From RGIG426 sp045598065 (GTDB lineage Bacteria; Bacillota; Clostridia; Oscillospirales; Acutalibacteraceae), in assembly GCA_045598065.1 (NCBI GenBank), contig JAZLLJ010000069.1, forward strand, positions 1-31,506: 31,506 nucleotides of DNA, given 5' to 3'. Both the position numbers and the translations under genes were made by a program. Positions 7,727 to 16,196 of the stretch are shown piece after piece (the stretch's first letter is position 1; each line of letters opens with the position of its first letter). Below the pieces are notes generated by a model. That model made no database searches. It saw nothing but the letters and a program-made list of their open reading frames with translations, and was not told the DNA's origin.

Positions 7727-8260
7727 GTGAAAAAAGTGCTGATTGTGGTGGATATGCAAAACGATTTTGTGGACGGCGCTTTGGGAACAAAAGAAGCCGT
7801 TGCGATTGTTCCCAATGTGGTCAAAAAAATCAAGGAATTCGACGGAGACGAGATTTTCGTGACCTACGATACCCATTACGACAACTATTTTTCCACGTTG
7901 GAGGGGCAAAAGCTCCCCGTGGCGCACTGTATTGACGGCACACAGGGCCATGATTTGTGCCCGGCGGTCAAAGAAGCGCTTTCCGGCAAAGAGTATAAAG
8001 ACGTTATCAAAGCCGGTTTCGGCAGTTTCAGCATCTCCAAGGGTTTAAAAGACCGCTATCCCGGCGAGGAAATCGAGGCGGAGTTTGTGGGGCTTTGCAC
8101 CGACATTTGTGTGGTGTCCAATGCGCTCATTATGCGCGCCGGTTATCCGAATGCGAAAATCACGGTGGACGCATCCTGCTGCGCAGGTGTGACGCCCGAA
8201 GCGCATAAAGCCGCGCTCGCCACAATGAAAAGTTGCCAAATCGACGTGATAGGAGAATGA
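7727..8260 (+). CDS. pncA: Isochorismatase-family amidase, probable nicotinamidase
   Basis: This 177-aa cytoplasmic hydrolase probably converts nicotinamide to nicotinate and ammonia. The cysteine hydrolase triad is visible: D9 in VVDMQNDF, K95 in IKAGFG and C128 in LCTDICV. A metal-site pattern D-T-H with a later Glu and His (YDTHYD, LEGQ, AHC) resembles streptococcal-type nicotinamidases rather than the DxH..H form of Mycobacterium PncA; that comparison is from memory of the family. The GTG at 7727 is chosen because AAAGGGGAG lies about 7 nt upstream and the in-frame extension to 7640 lies before the promoter. The next two genes are nadE and pncB, which makes nicotinamide the likely substrate. 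Other isochorismatase-like amidases remain possible by sequence alone. Confidence 0.86.
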   Translation: MKKVLIVVDMQNDFVDGALGTKEAVAIVPNVVKKIKEFDGDEIFVTYDTHYDNYFSTLEGQKLPVAHCIDGTQGHDLCPAVKEALSGKEYKDVIKAGFGSFSISKGLKDRYPGEEIEAEFVGLCTDICVVSNALIMRAGYPNAKITVDASCCAGVTPEAHKAALATMKSCQIDVIGE

Positions 8261-8262
8261 GT

Positions 8263-8988
8263 ATGTTTGATGCGGTCAAAGTTAAAGACGAATGTGTCGC
8301 ATGGATTCGCGACTTTTTTGAAAAAAACGGGCCGGATTGCAACGCGGTTGTGGGCATTTCCGGCGGCAAAGACAGTTCGGTGGTCGCCGCTTTGTGTGTG
8401 GAAGCGCTCGGAAAAGACCGTGTAGTCGGTGTACTGATGCCCTGCGGCGAGCAAGCGGACATCGATATGGCAAAACTGCTTGTGTCCCATCTCGGCATTG
8501 AGTCGGTAACGGTCAATATTCAAGATGCGGTGGAGGGCATTAAAAACGCCGTGCCGTTCGAACTATCTACCCAGAGTCTCACTAACCTGCCGCCGCGCGT
8601 GCGGATGGCAACGCTTTACGCCGTGTCTCAAAGCAAAAACGGCCGTGTCGCCAATACCTGCAATCTGTCGGAGGACTGGGTTGGGTATTCCACGCGCTAC
8701 GGCGACTCGGTGGGGGATTTCAGCCCGTGTTCGCGGCTGACGGTGGCGGAAGTGAAAGCCATCGGACGCGTATTGGGACTTCCGGACATACTGGTCGACA
8801 AAGTGCCGATTGACGGGCTTTGCGGCAAGACGGATGAGGAAAATTTGGGATTCACCTATGCGGAACTCGACCGTTATATCCGCGAAGGTGTGGCGCCCGA
8901 AACCGCAAAAAAGGAACGTATTGACCGCCTGCACAGACAAAACCAATTCAAATTGGAATTGATGCCCGTTTTTGAACCGAGTATTTGA
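8263..8988 (+). CDS. nadE: NAD+ synthetase, ammonia-dependent
   Basis: This 241-aa enzyme makes NAD+ from deamido-NAD+, ATP and ammonia, the last step of NAD synthesis. The N-type ATP pyrophosphatase P-loop SGGKDS is at residues 33-38. Other family features are NTCNLSEDWVGYSTRYGDSVGDFSP in outline (residues about 128-152) and the C-terminal HRQNQFKLELMPVF. The length equals the single-domain class, and no glutaminase domain is attached, so it should use free ammonia. The ATG at 8263 follows AGGAG at 8251-8255 and lies 2 nt after the pncA stop, which indicates translational coupling. The upstream nicotinamidase releases ammonia, which this enzyme could use. Confidence 0.94.
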   Translation: MFDAVKVKDECVAWIRDFFEKNGPDCNAVVGISGGKDSSVVAALCVEALGKDRVVGVLMPCGEQADIDMAKLLVSHLGIESVTVNIQDAVEGIKNAVPFELSTQSLTNLPPRVRMATLYAVSQSKNGRVANTCNLSEDWVGYSTRYGDSVGDFSPCSRLTVAEVKAIGRVLGLPDILVDKVPIDGLCGKTDEENLGFTYAELDRYIREGVAPETAKKERIDRLHRQNQFKLELMPVFEPSI

Positions 8989-9002
8989 AAGGACTGGATA
9001 CT

Positions 9003-10196
9003 ATGAAACTGGAACCTATCGTGGTGTCGCTTCTCGACACGGACCTGTATAAATTTAACATGGATCAAGTTATTTTCCATAAACATACCGACCTTTGTGG
9101 GGAATACTATTTTAAGTGCCGCAATGAGGGTGTCAAATTCACGCGTGAAATGCTGGACGAAATCAACGGCCAAATTGACCACCTTTGCTCGCTGAAATTC
9201 ACCAAAAAAGAGCTCGATTATCTTCGCTCCATTCGCTTTATCAAAGACGACTACGTGGAGTTTTTGCGGTTATGGCGCCCCATTCGGGAGTACGTGGAAA
9301 CGGATTTGTCCAAAGACGGTGAGTTGTCTATTGTGGTGAAAGGTCCGCTTTTTTCGGCGATGCAGTTCGAGATTTATCTGCTCGAAATCGTCAACGAGGT
9401 GTATTTCCGCTATTCCTACAACTATGACGAATTGCTCAAATCCGCGAAAGACCGCTTGGATGCGAAGATCGCCGCGTTCAATGACGGCACGTATACGTTC
9501 CAGTTTGCGGAATTCGGTTGCCGCCGTCGTCTGTCTCGCGAGTGGGAAGACGTGGTTATCAAACGGCTTGCCGCCGAGACGAAAAACTGTGTTGGTACGT
9601 CTAACGTCTACTTTGCGATGAAATATAACCTGACGCCGATCGGCACCTATGCCCACGAGTTCGTCCAGATGTATCAGGGTATCGATTCCATCCCGCTGGC
9701 GTACACGAACCACTACGCTATGAAAGACTGGTACGACGAGTATCAGGGCGATAACGGTACGGCGCTGACCGACACCATCACCACCGACCTGTTTTTGCTC
9801 GATTTTAACCGCTCGATGGTCAACAACTACACCGGCGTGCGCCACGACAGCGGTGATCCGTTCAAATGGGGCGAGAAGATCATCGCGCACTACAAAAAAT
9901 ATGACGTGGACCCGAAAACCAAGTTGCTGCTTTTCAGCGACGGACTCGATTTTGACCACGCGCAGGCGCTGTATGACAATTTTAAAGATCGCGCCAAGGT
10001 GTCGTTTGGTATCGGTACGTTCTGCTCCAACGATACCAAAGAAGAATCGCTGAACATTGTGATTAAATTGCAATTTGTCAATGGTCGTCCGGTGGCAAAA
10101 CTGTCGGATGCGCCCACCAAGGCGATGTGCCGCGACGAGGAATATCTCGAATATCTCCGCCGCTCGGTGGATTTCCGCATAAAACGGGAAAAGTAA
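9003..10196 (+). CDS. pncB: Nicotinate phosphoribosyltransferase
   Basis: This 397-aa enzyme makes nicotinate mononucleotide from nicotinate and PRPP (Preiss-Handler salvage). Visible features are the early LLDTDLYKFNMDQ segment, the phosphorylated-histidine motif GTYAHEF (H218), RHDSGDPF near residue 280, and LLLFSDGLD then FGIGTF near the end. The length of about 400 aa fits the shorter PncB class, as in E. coli, not the longer class of about 490 aa common in Bacilli. The ATG at 9003 follows AAAGGA by about 9 nt; the gene starts 14 nt after the nadE stop. It feeds deamido-NAD synthesis through NadD, which is not in the window. Confidence 0.94.
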   Translation: MKLEPIVVSLLDTDLYKFNMDQVIFHKHTDLCGEYYFKCRNEGVKFTREMLDEINGQIDHLCSLKFTKKELDYLRSIRFIKDDYVEFLRLWRPIREYVETDLSKDGELSIVVKGPLFSAMQFEIYLLEIVNEVYFRYSYNYDELLKSAKDRLDAKIAAFNDGTYTFQFAEFGCRRRLSREWEDVVIKRLAAETKNCVGTSNVYFAMKYNLTPIGTYAHEFVQMYQGIDSIPLAYTNHYAMKDWYDEYQGDNGTALTDTITTDLFLLDFNRSMVNNYTGVRHDSGDPFKWGEKIIAHYKKYDVDPKTKLLLFSDGLDFDHAQALYDNFKDRAKVSFGIGTFCSNDTKEESLNIVIKLQFVNGRPVAKLSDAPTKAMCRDEEYLEYLRRSVDFRIKREK

Positions 10197-10207
10197 GGAG
10201 AAGAACA

Positions 10208-10513
10208 ATGGAAATCGAACTGACTGCCGAAAACTTTAACGACAACGTGCTGGAAAACAAATTGCCCGTGCTCGTAGATTTTTGGGCGACGTGGTGCGGC
10301 CCGTGCCGGATGATGGCACCGGTTGTTTCCGAGATTGCCGCCGAATACGCCGGCAAAGTGACTGTTGGCAAAGTCAACGTGGACGACGAGCCGGAATTGG
10401 CCTCCGCTTTCGGGATCGAAAGTATTCCGACCTTGATGGTGTTCAAAAACGGGGAGTTGACCGATACGCTTGTCGGCGTCCGCAAAAAAGAAGACGTTGT
10501 GGCGCTCTTTTGA
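10208..10513 (+). CDS. trxA: Thioredoxin
   Basis: This 101-aa cytoplasmic dithiol-disulfide oxidoreductase has the active site WCGPC (C30, C33) and the cis-proline IPT at residue 74. TAAGGAG sits 7 nt before the ATG, and the gene starts 11 nt after pncB, so it is the last gene of the salvage operon. Length and motifs are canonical. No thioredoxin reductase is in the window. Why it is linked to NAD salvage is not evident from the sequence; redox coupling through NADPH is only a guess. Confidence 0.93.
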   Translation: MEIELTAENFNDNVLENKLPVLVDFWATWCGPCRMMAPVVSEIAAEYAGKVTVGKVNVDDEPELASAFGIESIPTLMVFKNGELTDTLVGVRKKEDVVALF

Positions 10514-10524
10514 TGAAAACAGAG

Positions 10525-10557
10525 AAAAAGATACCTGCGTTGGCAGGTATCTTTTTT
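10525..10557 (+). terminator. Rho-independent terminator of the NAD salvage operon
   Basis: A 9-bp perfect stem GATACCTGC/GCAGGTATC (10530-10538 with 10543-10551) has a 4-nt loop, an A run before it and T6 after it. Confidence 0.93.
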
Positions 10558-10588
10558 GCGTTTTTGCGGCTTTTAGAAAGGGATTGCA

Positions 10589-10617
10589 TTGACTTTTTTG
10601 TCGATGGGTATTATAAT
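10589..10617 (+). promoter_or_regulatory. Sigma-A promoter of the lipoprotein/two-component operon
   Basis: TTGACT at 10589-10594 and TATAAT at 10612-10617 are 17 bp apart, inside an AT-rich stretch. The next terminator in this direction is at 16155, so five genes probably share this transcript. Confidence 0.82.
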
Positions 10618-10651
10618 ATATTAAATATATTATTAAAAGGGGGAGTGTGGG

Positions 10652-12022
10652 TTGAAACGCGTTGCAACGATAATAAAAATGACCGTGTGTGTTCTGTTGT
10701 GTCTGAGCCTTTGCGGCTGTTCGCTGTTTGAATTCAACCTCTCCCAAAAACTGGTTTCGCCTGCCGCGACCGGTGACGAAGGAGCGATCCAGTCTGCGCT
10801 TGAAACCTTTATTTCCGGCGAATTCGGCGCGGCCGCCGTCGATCAGTATAAACTGAAATACCCCAATTCCGGCGACTATCGTACGGCGTTCGTGCTTGAG
10901 GATATGGACAACGACGGCGTGAGCGAGGCGTTGGCATTTTACGCGCTTTCGGAGGACAAACCGCTGGCGCACATCAACTATCTGCGCAAGCAGGGAAAAT
11001 CCTGGACAAGTGTTGCGGATGTGGAAAGCGAAAGCAGCGATATCCGCGAAGTGCGTTTTTCCGATTTGAACGGTGACGGACACATGGAACTGCTTGTCGG
11101 GTACGAGATGAGTATGGTGCGAGACAGCCGTCTTTGCCTTTATCGGATGACACAGCTTGGAATGAACGAAATGGCCTCATATTGGTATTCGGATTTGTTT
11201 ATCGGCCGTGTTTCTGATGAAAAACGAAACGACGTGGTGGTGTTCCATATCAGTAACGCCGATTACGAGGTCGAGGCGCGCTTGGTTACGATGGAAGACG
11301 GGAAAATGAAAACTTGCGGAAAAACGTCTGTTGATGGTTATATTGAAAAGTTCCAAAAGTTCAAATCCGTTACGTTTGACAACGGCTCAACGGGACTGTA
11401 CGTGGATTGCGAAAAAGAAGGCGATGTGGTAATCACCGAATTGCTTCTCTGGAACGGGAAAACACTTTCGGCTCCATTTTACGATTCTTTCGCCAATATG
11501 ACAACGGCAACGGCGCGCACTTCGGAACTTGCTTTTGGAGACGTCGATGCGGACGGACAGATTGAGTGGCCGGTCTGCGAAGAACTGCCGCTTCCTCAAA
11601 GCGACGTCGGCGAGACGCTTTGGCTGACGAGATGGTGTTCCTATGATGCCGCTTCCGCCGAAACCGTCACCAAATTTTACAGCGTGTCTGTCCCACAAGA
11701 CGGCTATCTCTTCCGATTGGACGATGAATGGCTCGGCCACATTTCTGCCACTTATAACAAAGCCTCCCGTTGTATGGAACTCTACTACACAGAGGGTGAA
11801 AAAGAAACAATGGAATGTGTCATCCGTAACGGTTCCGTTGAGAATACGGCCACGGAAGAAACCGCCGCCGATACGGGAAAACAGCTGACACCGCTCGTGT
11901 ATAAGACGGTGACACTGAAAGGCAGCGGAACGAACTATTTTGTTTGGTGGAACGAAAAAGAGACCACGTCATTCCATTTGGATATGAATGAAATTCTTTA
12001 CCGTATGACGGTACTTTCCTAA
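10652..12022 (+). CDS. Lipoprotein with VCBS/FG-GAP-like DxDxDG loops, function unknown
   Basis: This 456-aa exported lipoprotein has a short signal with lipobox LCGC (modified Cys at residue 23), so it should be anchored outside the membrane. Three calcium-loop-like segments are visible: DMDNDGVSEAL, DLNGDGHMELL and DVDADGQIEW. They resemble VCBS/FG-GAP propeller blades. No catalytic motif was recognised. The TTG at 10652 is the chosen start because AAGGGGGAG lies about 6 nt upstream; an in-frame ATG at 10679 would remove the basic N-region of the signal. The gene lies 12 nt before an OmpR-type regulator and its kinase. A role as accessory sensor or as a target of that system is inference from position. 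Confidence 0.75.
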   Translation: MKRVATIIKMTVCVLLCLSLCGCSLFEFNLSQKLVSPAATGDEGAIQSALETFISGEFGAAAVDQYKLKYPNSGDYRTAFVLEDMDNDGVSEALAFYALSEDKPLAHINYLRKQGKSWTSVADVESESSDIREVRFSDLNGDGHMELLVGYEMSMVRDSRLCLYRMTQLGMNEMASYWYSDLFIGRVSDEKRNDVVVFHISNADYEVEARLVTMEDGKMKTCGKTSVDGYIEKFQKFKSVTFDNGSTGLYVDCEKEGDVVITELLLWNGKTLSAPFYDSFANMTTATARTSELAFGDVDADGQIEWPVCEELPLPQSDVGETLWLTRWCSYDAASAETVTKFYSVSVPQDGYLFRLDDEWLGHISATYNKASRCMELYYTEGEKETMECVIRNGSVENTATEETAADTGKQLTPLVYKTVTLKGSGTNYFVWWNEKETTSFHLDMNEILYRMTVLS

Positions 12023-12034
12023 GGAGGGAACCCC

Positions 12035-12745
12035 ATGAAACGGATACTCATTTGTGAGGATGAAGCCTCTATCCGCGACTTTGTGGTTTTATATATGAAA
12101 CGGGCAGGATTTACCGTGCTTGAAGCCGGTTCCGGCGAGGAGGCACTGGATAAATTCAACGCATCCGAAGAGGCGGGCGACGTTGTTGACGTGGCGCTTT
12201 TGGATGTGATGCTTCCCGGCATCGACGGATTTGAGGTGTGTCGCCGTCTTCGCGAAAAAAGCGAGACGATGGGCATTATTATGTTGACTGCCCGTACCCA
12301 AGAGTCGGAGAAAGTCAACGGACTGATGACCGGTGCAGACGATTATGTGACCAAACCATTTAGCCCGTCGGAATTGGTGGCGCGTGTGGAAGCGTTATAT
12401 CGCCGCCTTTCCAAGACACGTGCGGCGGATGCGGTGACCTATAAGGAGGAAATCGTTTCCGGCGAATTCACTTTGAACGTTCGCAGCCGCACGCTGAAAA
12501 AGAATGAGGAGCAAATCGACCTAACACAACTGGAATTCCAAATTCTTGAATATTTCTTCACTCACCCCGGACAGACGTTCAGTCGTATGGAGATTTTGAA
12601 TCGTGTGTGGGGCGAGGAATATTACGGCGATGAGAAAATCGTGGATGTGAACATCCGCCGTCTGCGGATGAAATTGGAAGAAGATGCCTCGGCTCCGAAA
12701 CACATTTGTACCGTGTGGGGACAAGGATACGTTTGGAATCCGTAA
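12035..12745 (+). CDS. OmpR/PhoB-family response regulator
   Basis: This 236-aa cytoplasmic transcription factor has a receiver domain at residues 1-120. It has the acidic pair E8-D9, phosphoacceptor D57 (LLDVMLPG), T85 and K107 (VTKPF). A winged-helix DNA-binding domain occupies about 135-235 (DVNIRRLRMKLE, then CTVWGQGYVWNP). AGGAGGG lies 6 nt before the ATG. The histidine kinase follows 35 nt downstream, so the two form a cognate pair. The target genes are not known. Its own promoter region (10560-10650) and the lipoprotein gene are the first places to look for autoregulation. Confidence 0.93.
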   Translation: MKRILICEDEASIRDFVVLYMKRAGFTVLEAGSGEEALDKFNASEEAGDVVDVALLDVMLPGIDGFEVCRRLREKSETMGIIMLTARTQESEKVNGLMTGADDYVTKPFSPSELVARVEALYRRLSKTRAADAVTYKEEIVSGEFTLNVRSRTLKKNEEQIDLTQLEFQILEYFFTHPGQTFSRMEILNRVWGEEYYGDEKIVDVNIRRLRMKLEEDASAPKHICTVWGQGYVWNP

Positions 12746-12780
12746 ACGGAGTTTAACAAAGAAAAGAAAGGGGGGCGACT

Positions 12781-14226
12781 ATGAAAATCAAACGTGTTAC
12801 CGGTATTACCAAACGTTGGCTTTTGAACGGTCTCGGTATGGTGTTCTTGTTTTTGCTTTTGTTGGTCGCCGCCTTTGTTTTGCTGACACGAAACTACTAC
12901 TATCGCGCGGTGGAGTCGGAACTTCAATCGTATGCCAGCAGTTCGGCAGATTTGTTTGAACGGTATTTGGCAGGCGGAAATTTTGATTTGGAATCCGGTA
13001 TGCGCGATTTTGTAGCCAATTTCCAGGATAAAGAAGTCGTCGAAGCCCAACTCATTAACAGCGACGGTTCGATTTTGTTGACGTCCACCGGTTTCGGCCG
13101 TTCGGGCGAAAAGGCGCCGGATTGGGAATCTACCGCTACCGCCGCTAACCAAATGGCCTCGTGGCGTGGCAAGTCCTCATCCGGTGAAGCGGTAATGTCC
13201 GTGTGTGTTCGCTTGTCGGAAAAGGATTCCGAAACCGCCTACGGTTTGCGCTACGTTACTTCGTTGCGGTTAGTGAAAACGGAAATGCGCTCGGCGACAC
13301 TCTTAATTATCGCCATTGCGCTGGCGGTGTTGTTCTTTGTTATGCTTTCCAACTCCTACTTTGTCAGCACCATCATTAACCCCGTGAAAGAAATCGGCCG
13401 TACGGCGCGCAACATTGCACTCGGCCACTACGACGTGCGTATCGAAAAGCGCTATAACGATGAAATAGGTGAACTCACCGACACCATCAACTATATGGCA
13501 GGGGAAATTTCCAACGCCGAAAAGATGAAAAATGAGTTTATTTCTTCGGTTTCTCACGAATTGCGAACGCCGCTGACCTCTATTAAAGGATGGAGCGAAA
13601 CGCTTTCGGAACTCGGCACGGAAGATGAGGAAATGACCAAAAAGGGCTTGAAAGTCATCTCCGGCGAGACCGACCGTCTTGCACGTATTGTGGAAGATCT
13701 TCTCGACTTTTCGCGTATGCAAAGCGGCCGCTTCTCGGTGCAGATTGAAAAAATGGATTTGCTCGCCGAGGTAGAGGACAGCGTGATGCTGTACCGCGAC
13801 CGTGCAAAACGCGAGGGCATTACGCTTAAATATATGGAAAATGCCCGTGTGATGCTTCCGATTGAGGGCGACCGCATCCGCCTTCGTCAGGTGCTGGTCA
13901 ACGTCATCGACAACGCCATCAAATATTCCAAAACCGGCGGCACCGTGCGTGTTGAGGCGGCGGAAATGGGGGATTACGCCCAGGTTGTTGTCAGCGATAC
14001 CGGCATCGGTATCTCGGACGAGGATTTGCAACATATCACCGATAAATTTTACCGCGCCGGCAAGAACGGCGGAATTCCCGGCTCGGGAATCGGCCTTGCC
14101 GTTGTGGACGAAATCATAAAAAAACATAACGGAACGCTGGAAATCGAAAGTGATGAGGGCATCGGTACGACCGTCATCATCACGTTACCGAAAAAACAAC
14201 CGCAACCCGGGAAGGAGTCACTATGA
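12781..14226 (+). CDS. Membrane sensor histidine kinase
   Basis: This 481-aa kinase has two membrane segments (about 14-35 and 171-192) that enclose an extracytoplasmic sensor of about 135 residues. HAMP follows (about 195-246), then HisKA with H259 in SVSHELRTPL. The ATPase domain shows the N box (NVIDNAIKYS), G1 (SDTGIGI), F box (KFYRAG) and G2 (GSGIGLAVV). The architecture is of the ResE/PhoR/VicK type. It should phosphorylate the adjacent regulator at D57. The ATG at 12781 follows a GAAAGGGGGG tract. The stop overlaps the start of the DUF1385 gene (ATGA), so the two are translationally coupled. The stimulus is unknown; the linked lipoprotein is a candidate partner. Confidence 0.94.
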   Translation: MKIKRVTGITKRWLLNGLGMVFLFLLLLVAAFVLLTRNYYYRAVESELQSYASSSADLFERYLAGGNFDLESGMRDFVANFQDKEVVEAQLINSDGSILLTSTGFGRSGEKAPDWESTATAANQMASWRGKSSSGEAVMSVCVRLSEKDSETAYGLRYVTSLRLVKTEMRSATLLIIAIALAVLFFVMLSNSYFVSTIINPVKEIGRTARNIALGHYDVRIEKRYNDEIGELTDTINYMAGEISNAEKMKNEFISSVSHELRTPLTSIKGWSETLSELGTEDEEMTKKGLKVISGETDRLARIVEDLLDFSRMQSGRFSVQIEKMDLLAEVEDSVMLYRDRAKREGITLKYMENARVMLPIEGDRIRLRQVLVNVIDNAIKYSKTGGTVRVEAAEMGDYAQVVVSDTGIGISDEDLQHITDKFYRAGKNGGIPGSGIGLAVVDEIIKKHNGTLEIESDEGIGTTVIITLPKKQPQPGKESL

Positions 14227-15266
14227 GTAAAGAAACCAAGTCTTGTCCTGCAAAATACACCTCTATCGGCGGTCAAGCGCTGATTGAGGGCGTAATGATG
14301 CGTGGGCCGAAAAAGACCGCGATGGCGGTGCGCCACGCGGAAACCAAAGAAATCCAGATGAAACAGTGGGAAAACGGTTCTTCCCATAAGGGATTTTGGT
14401 GGAAAACCCCGTTTATCCGCGGCGTGTTCAACTTTGTGGATTCGCTGATTCAAGGCTACAAGGCGTTGATGCTTTCCGTTGATATGTCCGGAATGGGCGA
14501 CGAGGAAGTGGAAAACGAAAACAACGAGAAAGAAGTCAAGAAGTTGAGCGACGGTCCGCTGTTCGCTATTTTGATGGTCATCAGTTGTGCGCTCGGTATC
14601 GGACTCGGCGTGGTGTTGTTCATCTGGCTGCCGATTGAGATTTATGCGCTGTGTATGAAATGGTTCGATTTCCCCGACAACTCGTTTTTGAAATCATTCT
14701 GTGAGGGACTTTTGCGCATTATCATCTTTATCGCGTATATCGCGGCGACCGCGCTGATGAAAGATATTCGCCGCGTGTACCAGTATCACGGCGCGGAACA
14801 TAAAACCATTTTCTGCTATGAACACAAACTGCCGCTGACGGTGGAAAACGTGAAAAAACAAATTCGCTTCCATCCGCGTTGCGGTACCAGCTTTATGATT
14901 CTTATGCTGCTTATCGGTATCTTCTTCTCGATGCTTATTCCGAAAGGAATCGGAACGTTTTTGCGCGCAGGCATCAAGATTTTGATGATTCCGTTCGTAA
15001 TGGGTGTTGGCTACGAGGCCATCAAACTTGCCGGTCGCAAAGACAATAAATTTACCCGCTTTATTTCCGCTCCGGGACTTTGGGTGCAGCGTATTACCAC
15101 CAAAGAGCCGGAAGACGATATGATTGAATGTGCCATTGCTTCGTTCGTGGAAGTGTTGCCGCTTGACGACGTGGCACGGACGACGGCGCAAACCGTTTTG
15201 TGGACTCCTTACGAGGAGAAATCCGAAACCAACGAGGAAAAAGAAGAGGAAACGACCGAATCCTAA
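14223..15266 (+). CDS. DUF1385 family membrane protein (YqhQ-like)
   Basis: This 347-aa protein has the family opening SIGGQALIEGVMMRGP (about residues 14-29), then HGAEHKTIFCYE and HPRCGTSFM. These conserved His, Glu and Cys residues look like a metal site, but no activity is established that I know of. At least four hydrophobic segments lie at about 115-145, 160-180, 225-245 and 250-270. The C-terminus is acidic (EKSETNEEKEEETTES). It overlaps the kinase gene by 4 nt and lies 9 nt before prmC. The DUF1385-prmC pairing is common in Clostridia. The function remains unknown. Confidence 0.88.
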   Translation: MSKETKSCPAKYTSIGGQALIEGVMMRGPKKTAMAVRHAETKEIQMKQWENGSSHKGFWWKTPFIRGVFNFVDSLIQGYKALMLSVDMSGMGDEEVENENNEKEVKKLSDGPLFAILMVISCALGIGLGVVLFIWLPIEIYALCMKWFDFPDNSFLKSFCEGLLRIIIFIAYIAATALMKDIRRVYQYHGAEHKTIFCYEHKLPLTVENVKKQIRFHPRCGTSFMILMLLIGIFFSMLIPKGIGTFLRAGIKILMIPFVMGVGYEAIKLAGRKDNKFTRFISAPGLWVQRITTKEPEDDMIECAIASFVEVLPLDDVARTTAQTVLWTPYEEKSETNEEKEEETTES

Positions 15267-15275
15267 GGAAACCGG

Positions 15276-16145
15276 GTGAATGAAATGACCTATCGTGAGT
15301 TATATCGCCAGTTGATGGCAGGAATGCAAGATGCCGGCGTGCCGGATGCGCGGTTTGACGCCAGTTGTCTTTTGGAAGACATCGGCGGCTTGCCGTTTGC
15401 CCAACGGACACGGTATTGGGGCGAATACGTCCCCGAACCCATCCGCTTTGAGGTGGAACGCGCCGCGGCACAGCGGATGGCCGGCCGACCGCTGCAATAC
15501 ATACTGGGAAATTGGGAGTTTTTGGCGCTGACACTTCGCGTGGGCGAGGGTGTGCTGATTCCGCGGCCGGAAACGGAATTGCTGTGCGAAATCGGTGCCG
15601 CTTTTATCCACAACAGCAGTCATCCGCATCCGCAGGTGTTCGATTTGTGCGCCGGCTCGGGCTGTGTGGGGCTTGGTATCTGCACGCTCGTGAAAGAGGC
15701 GCAGGTGACGGCGGTGGAACTGTCCGAAGCCGCGTGCTACTATCTGCGCTATAACGTGGCGAATCACCCTGACTGTAACGTGGATATCGTGCAGGCGGAT
15801 ATTCTCAACGATTCGCTCTCCATTCCCGGCATGGCGGAACTCATTGTGTGTAATCCGCCGTATATTCGCACCGCCGAGTTGGACGGTTTGCAAGCGGAAG
15901 TGAAGCACGAGCCGCGTATGGCGCTGGACGGCGATGAAGACGGCCTTAAATTCTACCGCGGCCTTGCGAAACACTGGGTAAAACGCCTTTTAGACGGCGG
16001 TATGATGGCGGTAGAAATCGGCGAAGATCAAGGGGACGACGTGTCCCGTCTGTTCGTGGAAGCCGGGCTTTCCGACGTGCGCGTGTACAAAGATGCCTCC
16101 GGCCTCGACCGCGTGGTCACGGGTATTCGCGTGCCGCAAGAATAA
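15276..16145 (+). CDS. prmC: Release factor glutamine methyltransferase
   Basis: This 289-aa enzyme methylates the Gln of the GGQ motif in release factors RF1 and RF2 with S-adenosylmethionine. The N-terminal helical domain carries RxxGxPLQYILG-type residues (about 69-78), followed by the family segment VLIPRPETE. The SAM loop is at about 123-130 (DLCAGSGC) and the catalytic NPPY at 193-196. The GTG at 15276 is preferred because AAGGA lies about 6 nt upstream; an ATG at 15285 would be 15 nt away. It is the last gene before the bidirectional terminator. prfA, a frequent neighbour in Firmicutes, is not present here. Confidence 0.94.
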   Translation: MNEMTYRELYRQLMAGMQDAGVPDARFDASCLLEDIGGLPFAQRTRYWGEYVPEPIRFEVERAAAQRMAGRPLQYILGNWEFLALTLRVGEGVLIPRPETELLCEIGAAFIHNSSHPHPQVFDLCAGSGCVGLGICTLVKEAQVTAVELSEAACYYLRYNVANHPDCNVDIVQADILNDSLSIPGMAELIVCNPPYIRTAELDGLQAEVKHEPRMALDGDEDGLKFYRGLAKHWVKRLLDGGMMAVEIGEDQGDDVSRLFVEAGLSDVRVYKDASGLDRVVTGIRVPQE

Positions 16146-16154
16146 TTGAGATAG

Positions 16155-16186
16155 AAAAAAGACCGCTCGATGAGCGGTCTTTTTTT
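16155..16186. terminator. Bidirectional terminator between converging operons
   Basis: An 8-bp perfect stem GACCGCTC/GAGCGGTC (16161-16168 with 16172-16179) is flanked by an A6 run on the left and T7 on the right. It can end both the rightward prmC transcript and the leftward polymer operon. Confidence 0.92.
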
Positions 16187-16196
16187 GCGTTCAATA

